In this document: positions 1-7,862 of the stretch, one piece after another
How positions within the stretch are numbered: the first letter of the stretch is position 1
Layout: every line of letters starts with the position of its first letter
Notes under the pieces: model-generated
Told to the model about the DNA's origin: nothing
Database searches by the model: none
The model's input: only the letters and a program-made list of their open reading frames with translations
Assembly: GCA_022791755.1 (NCBI GenBank)
Contig: JAAVZR010000041.1
Span: 62,001-126,000, forward strand
Direction: 5' to 3'
From: Lachnospiraceae bacterium
GTDB taxonomy: Bacteria; Bacillota; Clostridia; Lachnospirales; Lachnospiraceae
DNA: 64,000 bases
Made by a program: the position numbers and the translations under genes

Positions 1-264
1 CATCTTCTCTACATTAACCTTCTGGCCCTGAGAGACGAGGCCGGGCTGGACTATCAGACTGACACTTATGACGGAGGACTGCACCTGAATCTGGCCGGAG
101 CGGAGAAGCTGTCCCGGTATTTTGGAGCGATCCTCCAGGAAAAGTGCGGACTGGCTGACCGGAGAAACGAAGCGCCCTTAAGCATATTCTGGGAGGATCA
201 GGCTGCCTGGTATGCAAAGGACCGGAAAATGCAGGAGGAGGAGATTGCGAAAGAGGGGCGCTGA
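1..264 (+). CDS. C-terminal end of an SGNH/GDSL-type hydrolase (5' truncated)
   Basis: Frame 1 is open from the first base to a TGA at 262-264, giving 87 residues of a protein that begins outside the window. Residues 23-32 read YDGGLHLNLA, followed by a Gly-Ala-Glu-Lys helix. This matches the C-terminal block of SGNH hydrolases, in which an Asp (here D24) and a His (H28) complete the catalytic triad. Proteins with this tail often act as extracytoplasmic esterases or acetyltransferase partners beside MBOAT genes, but the Ser block and any neighbour lie outside the window, so substrate and localisation cannot be judged. It is not the same gene as the SGNH protein at 17098. Confidence 0.7.
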   Translation, partial: HLLYINLLALRDEAGLDYQTDTYDGGLHLNLAGAEKLSRYFGAILQEKCGLADRRNEAPLSIFWEDQAAWYAKDRKMQEEEIAKEGR

Positions 265-378
265 GGCATACAGCCCCCTTATTTCTTTTTTATTCATCTC
301 CGCTATGAGAATGGTGACGGAATCCGTCCCCTTCGTCCGGTCCTGCATAAAAACCTCCTGTCCGCCGTCAAAAAAGGC

Positions 379-407
379 TTGATTCTTGCGCCGGAATGCG
401 CTATGCT
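379..407 (+). promoter_or_regulatory. Sigma-A-type promoter for the small lipoprotein
   Basis: TTGATT (379-384) and TATGCT (402-407) are separated by 17 bases. Transcription would start near 414, giving a leader of about 58 nt before the start codon at 472. Confidence 0.5.
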
Positions 408-471
408 CTTTAGTGCCATATAAAAAGACGTATCACTGTGGCTCCGGGCCACATGGATGAAAGGAGAAAAC

Positions 472-1044
472 ATGAAAAAAACAATCTCAGTATATGTACT
501 GGCTCTCTGCCTTCTGGCTGCTTTCGCTGCCGGGTGCGGAGGAAAGGACGACAATACCGTCACCACAGCCGCCTCCGGCACCTCCGGCGAGACCACAGCG
601 TCCCCGGCCTCCGATGAGACCACAGCCGCTCCCGTCGCCGCCCAGGGCGGTTTCTATTTCAGCTTAAATGGCGCCGCTGTCAGCCCCGGCATGGAGCAGG
701 ATGCCCTTCTCTCCGCTCTGGGAGATGCTGATAATGTCTTCCAGGCGCCCAGCTGTGCAGGGGAGGGGACCGATTACACCTACACCTACGGCGGTGTGGA
801 GATCGCCACTGTTCCCGATGCTCAGGGTGTAAACCGGGTCAATGCCATCGTCCTGAAGGATGACTTAAGCTCCACTCCCGAAGGCGTATCCCTGTTTATG
901 ACCATGGCCGATATGACAGCCGCCTACGGAGAGGACTATACCTCCAGCGGCAACGCCTACACCTACGCCAGAGATAACACGCTGCTGCAGTTTATCGTGG
1001 AAGGGGACGAGATCACATCCATCCAGTATCTGCTGGAAGAATAA
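472..1044 (+). CDS. Putative lipoprotein of unknown function
   Basis: A 190-residue protein with a lipoprotein signal peptide: Lys-Lys start, hydrophobic core, and lipobox FAAGC with Cys22 as the predicted lipidated residue. Residues about 28-60 form a Thr/Ser/Ala-rich tether. The remainder is a globular domain rich in Gly, Asp and Tyr (YTYGGVEIAT, then YTYARDNTLLQF), which looks like two copies of a short beta-rich unit, perhaps a SmpA/BLIP-like fold. I do not recognise a named family. ATG 472 is preferred over the in-frame ATG at 457 because AAGGAG (461-466) lies six bases before 472. The gene ends nine bases from the convergent GH5 gene. It is probably anchored on the outer face of the membrane. 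Confidence 0.75.
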   Translation: MKKTISVYVLALCLLAAFAAGCGGKDDNTVTTAASGTSGETTASPASDETTAAPVAAQGGFYFSLNGAAVSPGMEQDALLSALGDADNVFQAPSCAGEGTDYTYTYGGVEIATVPDAQGVNRVNAIVLKDDLSSTPEGVSLFMTMADMTAAYGEDYTSSGNAYTYARDNTLLQFIVEGDEITSIQYLLEE

Positions 1045-1053
1045 GGACACGCC

Positions 1054-2826
1054 TCATTCTGCTTTCATCGGGCTTCCCTTTACTATGAAGCCGATATCAG
1101 AAACGGAGCCGCCGTCCTCCATATATCCGTTGTAATCCTTTGATGTGATGTGCAGCACACTGCCGTCCGCCGAGTAATCTCCGTTCCACCCGTCAAGCAG
1201 TGCAATCTCTCCGTCGAACGCCACATCCACAGCCCACTGACTGCAGGCGCTTCCGGAGATATTGCACAGGCTCAGGGTATACAGGTATACCGGCTCACCG
1301 TCTGCCTCCCAGCTGTTTGTCAGTACCGCCGTAATCTCGAACCCACCGTTCGTGAGGGAGGACCGGGCCGGGAGGCTTTCCTGTGAGGGTGACTCCGCAG
1401 GCTGCCCGGAGGGAGACGGCAAAGGAGGGCTTTTCGTCTCCCCATTCCCGCTCTCACCCTCCTGTGCATCTGCCCCGGAATCCGGCTGCCGCCCGCCTGT
1501 CAGCATTCCGTACAGCCACCTCCCGGAAGCGCTCAGGTCGTCCTGTGCAAAACCGGCGGTCTTCCCACAGGAGCTTAAGAGTATCGCCGATGTCTCATTC
1601 TTATTTGACAAATTCCAGGCCACATAGCTGATGCCATAGGCATCCATGGCCTGCACCCACCGGTTCGCCTCCGTCTCGTCCACCGCGCCGTTTCCGCTGG
1701 CGTCACAGATCCCGTACTCCGACACGAAGACCGGCAGACCGGCCTCCACAGCCGCCGCCATCTTCTCTCTCAGATCTCCTCTGTGTGTCGCCGCATAAAA
1801 GTGAAGCGTATACATCAGATTATCATACTCCGTGATCGGATCCGCAGCCGCCTCGTCCACATACTGGGACCAGTTCGGCGTTCCCACCAGAATCACCGCC
1901 TCCGCGTCGTTAGCCCGGATCACCCCCGCTATCTCCTTTGCGTACTCTTTGATCTCGCTCCAGGAGGTTCCTCCGTTGGGCTCGTTGCATATCTCATACA
2001 GCACATGATCTTCCTCCCCATAGAGGGCCGACATCTCGTCAAAAAACTCCCTGGCCTCATCCAAATGCGTGTTGGGGTTCCCATCCGACAAAATATGCCA
2101 GTCGATAATCACATACATGTCCGCTTCTCTGGCCCAGGCCACGCCGTCGTCGATCAGCCCTTTCAGATACTCCCGGTCGCCGCCGTTACAATAGCCTCCG
2201 TACTCCGCCGTGTACATCGCCAGACGGATCACATTGGCATTCCAGCTCTGGCGAAGCTCCGCAAAGCATTGACTGTTGACATAATCCGGAAACCAGGCCA
2301 GTCCATGGGTGCTGATCCCCCGCAGCTGTACCGCCTCGCCATGGCTGCCCGTCAGCTGTGTCCCCTCCACATGCAGAGCGCCGGTCAAAGACGGGACCGC
2401 CAGGCTCTGCGAGGTATGGTCTCCCCCATATTGGCCGGAGTCGCCTCCTGTGGGTTGGCCTGAGACCGGATCCCGGGACTGACCGCCGTCGTTTTCTGTC
2501 CGGTCCGGACTGCCTTCTCCCCGGTTTACGGTCTGGCCTGCCGCAGCCTGTCCGCTCTCCGGAGCGGAAATCGGTTCACTCTTCTGTCCTTTCTCCTCTT
2601 CCTGCGGGCTCTGCTTCCCCGGGGCTCCCTCCTCTGTGCCGCTTTCCGTGACGCCGTCTCCCCCGCGATCCGTGCCGGCCGTCCCTGCACATCCGCCAAC
2701 CAAAAGGAAGCCTGTCAGCAAAAAAGCCATACAGGCTCCCGCCAGCCGGTTTCTCCTTCCGTATCCCGTCCTGTCTTCCCTTCTGTCCCTCTTTTCGCTC
2801 CTTCGCCGGTCTCTCTCTCTTCTCAT
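1054..2826 (-). CDS. GH5 endoglucanase-type lipoprotein with C-terminal CBM2-like domain
   Basis: 590 residues. A basic N-terminus leads into a hydrophobic segment ending in lipobox LVGGC (about residues 34-46), then a long low-complexity Gly/Glu/Ser/Pro linker to about residue 145. The catalytic domain is glycoside hydrolase family 5: CNEPNG carries the acid/base Glu282, and FVSEYGI carries the nucleophile Glu370, with an upstream IIDWH segment. A Pro/Ser/Gly linker follows, and residues about 489-590 resemble a cellulose-binding CBM2-type beta-sandwich (conserved Trp, YNG and IGFIV positions). Expected activity is hydrolysis of beta-1,4-glucans at the cell surface. The ATG overlaps the stop of the DUF1934 gene (ATGA at 2823-2826), so it is translationally coupled to a cell-wall precursor operon, an odd place for a cellulase. 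Xylan or mannan activity is not excluded. Confidence 0.88.
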   Translation of the reverse strand: MRRERDRRRSEKRDRREDRTGYGRRNRLAGACMAFLLTGFLLVGGCAGTAGTDRGGDGVTESGTEEGAPGKQSPQEEEKGQKSEPISAPESGQAAAGQTVNRGEGSPDRTENDGGQSRDPVSGQPTGGDSGQYGGDHTSQSLAVPSLTGALHVEGTQLTGSHGEAVQLRGISTHGLAWFPDYVNSQCFAELRQSWNANVIRLAMYTAEYGGYCNGGDREYLKGLIDDGVAWAREADMYVIIDWHILSDGNPNTHLDEAREFFDEMSALYGEEDHVLYEICNEPNGGTSWSEIKEYAKEIAGVIRANDAEAVILVGTPNWSQYVDEAAADPITEYDNLMYTLHFYAATHRGDLREKMAAAVEAGLPVFVSEYGICDASGNGAVDETEANRWVQAMDAYGISYVAWNLSNKNETSAILLSSCGKTAGFAQDDLSASGRWLYGMLTGGRQPDSGADAQEGESGNGETKSPPLPSPSGQPAESPSQESLPARSSLTNGGFEITAVLTNSWEADGEPVYLYTLSLCNISGSACSQWAVDVAFDGEIALLDGWNGDYSADGSVLHITSKDYNGYMEDGGSVSDIGFIVKGSPMKAE

Positions 2827-3305
2827 GATTTCTCTTGCCCTTCCTCTCTGTCATACACGCTCACCCGGACAGAGCATCTGGCCGCAGCCCTTCCCTCCAG
2901 CTCCAGCATATAGGAAGCCTCCGCCTGCCACAGCGGCTGCCCCGGCTCTTCCGGACCGCTCACCTCTGCCCCGATTCTCACATGCTCTGTCAGAAAAGCC
3001 ATGTCTATCGTCCCGTAAGGCGTCTGATACAGGCAGCTGCTCCTCTGACCGGCCCGAAACACCATGCGGGCACACAGCTCTCCCTGCTTCACCACCTCCA
3101 TGGCATTTTCCCGTACCTTCACCGTGTTGCGTGTCAGGCATCTCCCCCCGTCGTTCTCCTCATAGATCAAAAAATGGGTTCCGTTTCGGTAGGAATACAC
3201 ACCCGGAGCCAGACAAACGGAGGTATCCTCCTCCGCTCTTCCAGCTTCCTCCCCGCAGGGCCTGCGGATCCCTTCGATGCGTACCATGACCTCTCGTGGC
3301 TTCAT
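2823..3305 (-). CDS. DUF1934 (YwiB-like) calycin-fold protein
   Basis: 160 residues, no signal peptide. The pattern (VMVRIEGIRR near the start, a central YEEND segment, TVKVRENAMEVVKQGE, a RSSCLYQTPYGTID strand pair, and a final YMLELEG strand) fits the DUF1934/YwiB family of small cytosolic beta-barrel proteins of unknown function found in Firmicutes. The central region that normally reads as one meander is intact and the length is typical. Its start overlaps the murI stop (ATGA 3302-3305) and its own stop overlaps the GH5 start, so the three genes are translationally coupled. Its position does not reveal a function. Confidence 0.75.
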   Translation of the reverse strand: MKPREVMVRIEGIRRPCGEEAGRAEEDTSVCLAPGVYSYRNGTHFLIYEENDGGRCLTRNTVKVRENAMEVVKQGELCARMVFRAGQRSSCLYQTPYGTIDMAFLTEHVRIGAEVSGPEEPGQPLWQAEASYMLELEGRAAARCSVRVSVYDREEGQEKS

Positions 3306-4150
3306 TTTTCTCCTCTCTCTGTCTCCTGGCCGTAGCTTTCGATATCAATCTGCTGTGTCTCTGCCACATCATAGGGCAGTATGGATCCGGCAAACTCCTG
3401 AAACTGCGCCGCCAGATCGCTGACGTAAAACCGGTATTCTGCCGGCGGCCCGCCGGGCTGTCTTTTCCGCCTCATACCCTTTTGCTCCAAAAGCTCCAGA
3501 AGCTCCACCGCCGTCTCATAGGCCGGATTTACCAGCGTCACATCATCTCCCATGACCTTCTTAAGAAGGGAGCGCAGCAGAGGATAGTGGGTGCAGCCCA
3601 AGATCATCGTATCGATCCCCTTATACTGGAGATCCTTCACATAGCGTCTGGCGATCTCCTCGGTGATAAAATCATGGGTCAGACCTTCCTCCACCAGGGG
3701 TACAAAGAGGGGGCAGGCCTTCCCGAATATCTGAAAACCCGGATCGATATGGCGCAGCACCTCCTCATAGACGCCGGAATCAATGGTCCCTCTCGTGGCA
3801 ATGATACCGATGCGGCCATTTTCCGTGGCAGCTGCCGCCGTTCTGGCGCCTGCCCGGATCACGCCGATGACCGGGATATCCTGTTCCTTTTCTATGATAT
3901 CCAGCGCATGGGCGCTGGCCGTATTGCAGGCAATGACAATAGCCTTGACCTGTTTGGTCCTTAAAAAGCTGACGATCTGCCTGGAAAAACGAAGAATCGT
4001 CGTCTTTGATTTATTTCCGTAGGGTACACGGGCCGTATCTCCGAAATAGACGATATTCTCATCCGGCATCTGCCGCATGATTTCCCGGGCCACCGTCAGC
4101 CCGCCGACTCCGGAATCAAATACGCCGATGGGCGCGTCTTCCACAGACAT
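3302..4150 (-). CDS. murI: Glutamate racemase
   Basis: 282 residues, the usual size. It converts L-glutamate to D-glutamate for peptidoglycan in the cytoplasm without a cofactor. The N-terminal IGVFDSGVGGLTV motif, YFGDTARVPYG, and both catalytic cysteines, in VIACNTASAHA and LGCTHYPLL, are present. It starts three bases after the ddl stop and overlaps the DUF1934 gene downstream, so D-Glu and D-Ala-D-Ala supply are transcribed together from the promoter in front of ddl. Confidence 0.97.
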   Translation of the reverse strand: MSVEDAPIGVFDSGVGGLTVAREIMRQMPDENIVYFGDTARVPYGNKSKTTILRFSRQIVSFLRTKQVKAIVIACNTASAHALDIIEKEQDIPVIGVIRAGARTAAAATENGRIGIIATRGTIDSGVYEEVLRHIDPGFQIFGKACPLFVPLVEEGLTHDFITEEIARRYVKDLQYKGIDTMILGCTHYPLLRSLLKKVMGDDVTLVNPAYETAVELLELLEQKGMRRKRQPGGPPAEYRFYVSDLAAQFQEFAGSILPYDVAETQQIDIESYGQETERGEK

Positions 4151-4153
4151 GCT

Positions 4154-5251
4154 TTATATCCTCCCTAATCTGTCCTGAGTTTCTCTCTTCGCTCTCTCCC
4201 CGGCATCGTGCAGCAGGCGCTTTACCAGCTCTTCCACCGGCAGCCCCGCCGCCTCCCACAAGAGCGGATACATACTGATATCCGTAAATCCCGGCATGGT
4301 ATTGATCTCATTAAACACGATTCGGTCCGAACCGTCCTCCAGAAAGAAATCTACCCTGGCCAGGCCCCGGCCGTCCACTGCCCGGAATATCTCCACGGAA
4401 GCCTCCCGGATCTTTTCTTCCACGCCCTCCGGCAGCCGGGGATCTATCACAGTCCGGGAGACGTTACTGTTATATTTGGCGTCATAGTCATAAAAATCGG
4501 CGCCGGGCAGGATCTCGCCCACACCAGAAGCCCGGGGTACAGGACCTCCCAGCACAGCGCACTCCAGCTCCCGTCCTGTGACAGCCTCCTCCACCAGAAT
4601 CCGGGGCCCATATCCGGCGGCCTGCCGCAGGCCTGCCTTCAGCTCTTCCCTGTTTGCTGCCTTTGCGACGCCGCAGGAAGAACCGGACGCGGAAGGCTTC
4701 ACGAACACCGGATAGGTAAGCTTCTCCTCCACTGCCTGCACCGAATCCGTCAGCCCCCTTTCGGTCCGCACCTGCTCCCCGTCCGCCGCTACGCAAGACG
4801 CCTGACAGATTCCCAGCCGTTCCACGATCACCTTGGTATAGGCCTTATCCATGGAAAGAGCCGAGGCCAGTATGCCGCAGCCCACATAGGGAAGTCCCGC
4901 CAGTTCCAGAAGCCCCTGGACCGCACCGTCCTCCCCGCCTGTCCCGTGAAGCACCGGAAAGACTATATCCACAGGCCAGAACAGGGATTCTCCTTCTCTT
5001 CTCAGCCATACGCCCTTTTTAGACGCTTCCGGAGACAAAACGGCTTCCGTTTTTCCCTGCTGCCAGCAGTTTTTTTCGATTTCATCCGTTCCTTCCACCA
5101 GAATCCAGCGTCCGTCCTTCGTAATTCCTATGATCATCCGGTCATATTCGTCTGTGTCGATCGCACGAATAACCGACACGGCAGAACGGCAGGACACCTC
5201 ATGCTCCGAGGACTGCCCGCCAAAAAGAATCAGCAGATGGCTTTTCTTCAT
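4154..5251 (-). CDS. ddl: D-alanine--D-alanine ligase
   Basis: 365 residues with an ATP-grasp fold. It joins two D-alanines for the peptidoglycan stem peptide in the cytoplasm. Diagnostic segments are FGGQSSEHEVS at the N-terminus, PVLHGTGGEDGAVQG, VKPSASGSSCGV, the loop YDYDAKYN whose Tyr/Lys is typical of D-Ala-D-Ala rather than D-Ala-D-Lac ligases, and FNEINTMPGFT for metal binding. First gene of the ddl-murI-DUF1934-GH5 unit and divergent from spoIIR. I see no Van-type features. Confidence 0.96.
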   Translation of the reverse strand: MKKSHLLILFGGQSSEHEVSCRSAVSVIRAIDTDEYDRMIIGITKDGRWILVEGTDEIEKNCWQQGKTEAVLSPEASKKGVWLRREGESLFWPVDIVFPVLHGTGGEDGAVQGLLELAGLPYVGCGILASALSMDKAYTKVIVERLGICQASCVAADGEQVRTERGLTDSVQAVEEKLTYPVFVKPSASGSSCGVAKAANREELKAGLRQAAGYGPRILVEEAVTGRELECAVLGGPVPRASGVGEILPGADFYDYDAKYNSNVSRTVIDPRLPEGVEEKIREASVEIFRAVDGRGLARVDFFLEDGSDRIVFNEINTMPGFTDISMYPLLWEAAGLPVEELVKRLLHDAGERAKRETQDRLGRI

Positions 5252-5268
5252 ATATGAAATCCTTCTCT

Positions 5269-5297
5269 ATTTTACTTTCTTTTTCGCATTTCTTCAA
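5269..5297 (-). promoter_or_regulatory. Sigma-A-type promoter for ddl operon
   Basis: On the minus strand TTGAAG (5297-5292) and TAAAAT (5274-5269) are 17 bases apart, placing a start about 10-15 bases upstream of the ddl ATG at 5251, which leaves just enough room for a short ribosome-binding leader. Confidence 0.5.
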
Positions 5298-5305
5298 GTG
5301 ATTCC

Positions 5306-5333
5306 GTATAAACCCCGGGATTTCGTCAAAACT
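5306..5333 (+). promoter_or_regulatory. Possible sigma-F promoter of spoIIR
   Basis: GTATA (5306-5310) is followed after 14 bases by GTCAAAACT (5325-5333). This agrees reasonably with the Bacillus sigma-F pattern (GywTA, about 15 bases, GgnrAnAnT). SpoIIR is known to be a forespore sigma-F target. A vegetative-type box is also imaginable near AGTATA at 5356, so the assignment is tentative. Confidence 0.35.
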
Positions 5334-5387
5334 GGAAATACGTTTCCTGATTTTAGTATAGCGTATGGAAAAGAGGTATGTACTGTG

Positions 5388-6050
5388 ATGTTTTCTGATG
5401 TAAAAAAAGAAGTCCGCTGCCTGCGGACTGTCCGGATGTTCTGTCTGATCTTCTCGCTTGTCTGCATAACCGCCCTGACCGGGCTCCTGTGGCAGAGCTA
5501 TTCCCAGATGTGCTTTGCCAGACGTGTGGCTGACGAGGTCCTGCGTTTTCATGTGATCGCCAACAGCGATTCGGCGGAGGACCAGGCCTTGAAGCTGGCC
5601 GTGAGAGACGCTCTGATCTCCTGGATGGCCTGCTACGGCGATTCCTTTACCGACGCCGCTCAGGCAACCTCTTTTGTGGAGGAGCACCGGGATGAGCTGC
5701 TTTCTCTGGCCAATAGCGTGATCCGGGCCGAGGGCTACGACTATCAGGTGCAGGCTAACGTCACCCACTGTGATTTTCCCGACAAAACCTATGGCTCCTA
5801 TACCTTCCCGGCCGGAGAATACGAGGCTCTCCGGGTGGAGATCGGACAGGCTCAGGGACAGAACTGGTGGTGCGTCCTCTATCCCCCCTTATGCTTTACG
5901 GAGGAAGGAGGAGCCTCCTTCTGCGAGTCCTCCGAAGAGCAGCTGGAAAGCCTCCTTACGGAAGAGGACTTTGCCCGGCTGAAGGACCCTGATGCCGCCG
6001 CTGCTCCCCGTATCCGCTTTTACCTGTTCGACTGGCTGTTTGGAAGATGA
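5388..6050 (+). CDS. spoIIR: Stage II sporulation protein R
   Basis: About 220 residues. SpoIIR is made in the forespore and secreted into the intermembrane space, where it triggers SpoIIGA to process pro-sigma-E in the mother cell. An N-terminal membrane/signal segment lies at about residues 12-34 (FCLIFSLVCITALTGLL), and the family hallmark FHVIANSDSAEDQALKLAVR follows directly. The frame stays open well upstream, but ATG 5388 (or the adjacent GTG at 5385) is the first start with AAGAGG upstream (5371-5376) and gives the family length. Evidence that the host belongs to a spore-forming lineage. Confidence 0.93.
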   Translation: MFSDVKKEVRCLRTVRMFCLIFSLVCITALTGLLWQSYSQMCFARRVADEVLRFHVIANSDSAEDQALKLAVRDALISWMACYGDSFTDAAQATSFVEEHRDELLSLANSVIRAEGYDYQVQANVTHCDFPDKTYGSYTFPAGEYEALRVEIGQAQGQNWWCVLYPPLCFTEEGGASFCESSEEQLESLLTEEDFARLKDPDAAAAPRIRFYLFDWLFGR

Positions 6051-6073
6051 AGCCTCCCGGGACTGCCGCTTCT

Positions 6074-6274
6074 TTAAGCAGTCCCCTTCTGACTGTCAAG
6101 GAGAGCCTTCAGCGCCTCGTCGCTGTCTTCAATCCACACATTCTCCTCTTCCCCGTTAAGCCCCAGATACTCCCGCAGAGGAACCGTGGTATCGTCATAA
6201 CCCCACCGGCTGACATACTCGTCGATCTCTTCAAATTCAATCTCTCCTGCCAGATATTGTTCTTTAAATGTCAT
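6074..6274 (-). CDS. Small acidic protein of unknown function
   Basis: 66 residues, strongly acidic, no signal peptide or membrane segment. The start is MTFKEQYLAGEIEFEEI and the middle reads LREYLGLNGEEENVWIE; it looks like a compact helical protein. I recall similar short conserved proteins in Lachnospiraceae but no function. Its ATG overlaps the stop of the upstream regulator (ATGA at 6271-6274), so translation is coupled. The strict overlap and the well-formed reading frame argue that it is real. Confidence 0.65.
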   Translation of the reverse strand: MTFKEQYLAGEIEFEEIDEYVSRWGYDDTTVPLREYLGLNGEEENVWIEDSDEALKALLDSQKGTA

Positions 6275-6960
6275 TCTCTGTCCTTTCCTTCCAGGCGACT
6301 CACTATGGCCAGCTCCTGATTGGCGATGTGCAGCCTGGCCGTGCGCACGGCCGCCTCCTCATTCCTCTCCCGCAGCGCCCGCACCAGCTCCTGATGCTCC
6401 CTCACCAGAGTCTCCCCGTGTCTCGCATCCTTCAGGTACTCGATGCGGTAGCGGTAAATCTGCTCCCACAGATCCGCCACCAGCTGAATCAGCCTGTCGT
6501 TATCCGTCATCCGGTAAATCACGTCGTGGAAGGCCACATCCCGGCCGGCCAGGACCGTCACATCCTTTCCCTCCTCCACTGCCCGGGCGAAGCTCTCCGC
6601 CTTCTTATTCAGAAGTGCAAAGTCTTCCTCTCTGGCCCGGCGGCAGGCCAGCTGCACCGCCAGCTCTTCCAGCATACCGCGCACCTCCAGGACGTCCCGC
6701 AGCTGTTTCAGAGTGATGCCGGCCACCACCACGCCGCGGCCCGGTTCCTGCTTTACCAGCATCTCCTTCTCCAGCAGATGGATCGCTTCCCGGACCGGAG
6801 TCCGGCTCACGTCCAGCTGCGCCGCCAGCTTCATCTCCATCAGCCGGTCGCCCGGCTCAAAAGTACCGGTCAGTATCGCCCGGCGAAGCGTCTGATACAC
6901 AGCCTCCCGCAGCGATACATTGCCCTCCGCCTCCAGTTTCAGTTCCTTCAAAGCTTCCAT
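6271..6960 (-). CDS. GntR-family (FadR subfamily) transcriptional regulator
   Basis: 229 residues. Residues about 15-80 are a GntR winged helix (SLREAVYQTLRRAILTG, then LDVSRTPVREAIHLLEKEML), and about 90-215 an all-helical FCD effector domain with the metal/ligand pattern around DVAFHDVIYRMTDN and later His residues. It should repress or activate a metabolic operon in response to a small carboxylate. The ATG at 6960 follows GGAGAAAAGGAG and lies 16 bases after the ispE stop. An upstream in-frame start would run into ispE and add residues unlike the family. The target genes are not evident locally. Confidence 0.88.
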   Translation of the reverse strand: MEALKELKLEAEGNVSLREAVYQTLRRAILTGTFEPGDRLMEMKLAAQLDVSRTPVREAIHLLEKEMLVKQEPGRGVVVAGITLKQLRDVLEVRGMLEELAVQLACRRAREEDFALLNKKAESFARAVEEGKDVTVLAGRDVAFHDVIYRMTDNDRLIQLVADLWEQIYRYRIEYLKDARHGETLVREHQELVRALRERNEEAAVRTARLHIANQELAIVSRLEGKDRE

Positions 6961-6976
6961 CCGCTCCTTTTCTCCA

Positions 6977-7858
6977 TCATGTCTTCCGGTGATAAAACTC
7001 CGTGACGAAAACCTGCCTGGCCAGCTTCTGCTTGCAGCACAGAGACGCCGTCCTCTTTGCCTGCCGGATATCGTCAAAAAAGCCGAATACGGTGGGACCG
7101 CTGCCGCTCATAAGCGCCCCTCTGGCGCCGCCGGCGAGCAAGGCCTGCTTCAGCTTCCCAATCGGGGGATGGCCCGGCAAGGCTGCGCTCTCCAGCACAT
7201 TTCCCAGACGGGAGACAATCCCCATATAGTCTTTCCTCCGAATGGCCTGTTCCATACCGTCGATATCCGGATGGTCTGTCTTCTCATCCAGTCTGAGATG
7301 CTCGTAGATATACCGGGTGGACAGCCCTATGGACGGCTTGGCGATGAGAATCCATTTTCCCGGCGCCGGGGGCAGGGGAGTCAGCCGCTCCCCGATCCCC
7401 TCCGCCAGCGCGGTTCCGCCAAGCAGGCAATAGGGCACGTCCGCCCCCAGCTTCACTCCCCGCTCCCGCAGCTGTTCCATCGACAGGCCCAGGCGGTAGA
7501 TCCGGTTTACTCCCCAGAGCACCGCCGCACAGTCCGCGCTTCCGCCAGCCATCCCTGCCGCCACCGGAATCCTCTTATCCAGATAGATGGAGAGTCCTTC
7601 CCGGATCCCCGCCTCCTCCATCACGAGGGCAGCGGCCCGGTAAGCCAGATTGCTTTTGTCCACCGGCAGAAAGGACAGATTGCTCTCCAGGCAGATCCCC
7701 GGCTCCCTCCTGCGCCGCAGCCAGATCCGGTCATGCAGCCGGACCGTCTGCATAATCATGCGCACTTCGTGATAGCCGTCCTCCCGCTTTCTGAGGACAT
7801 CCAGCCCCAGATTAATCTTGGCGTATGCGTTTACGCAAAAGTCCGCACTCCTTCCCAT
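6977..7858 (-). CDS. ispE: 4-diphosphocytidyl-2-C-methyl-D-erythritol kinase
   Basis: 293 residues, GHMP kinase fold. It phosphorylates CDP-methylerythritol in the MEP route to isoprenoids. NAYAKINLGLDV lies at the N-terminus, the ATP loop is PVAAGMAGGSADCAA, and the C-terminal motif is LMSGSGPTVFGFF. The frame extends upstream into pepF, but ATG 7858 gives the family N-terminus; it lies four bases after the pepF stop with AAGGAA upstream. Co-transcribed with pepF and followed closely by the GntR gene. Confidence 0.96.
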   Translation of the reverse strand: MGRSADFCVNAYAKINLGLDVLRKREDGYHEVRMIMQTVRLHDRIWLRRRREPGICLESNLSFLPVDKSNLAYRAAALVMEEAGIREGLSIYLDKRIPVAAGMAGGSADCAAVLWGVNRIYRLGLSMEQLRERGVKLGADVPYCLLGGTALAEGIGERLTPLPPAPGKWILIAKPSIGLSTRYIYEHLRLDEKTDHPDIDGMEQAIRRKDYMGIVSRLGNVLESAALPGHPPIGKLKQALLAGGARGALMSGSGPTVFGFFDDIRQAKRTASLCCKQKLARQVFVTEFYHRKT

Positions 7859-7862
7859 GGGA

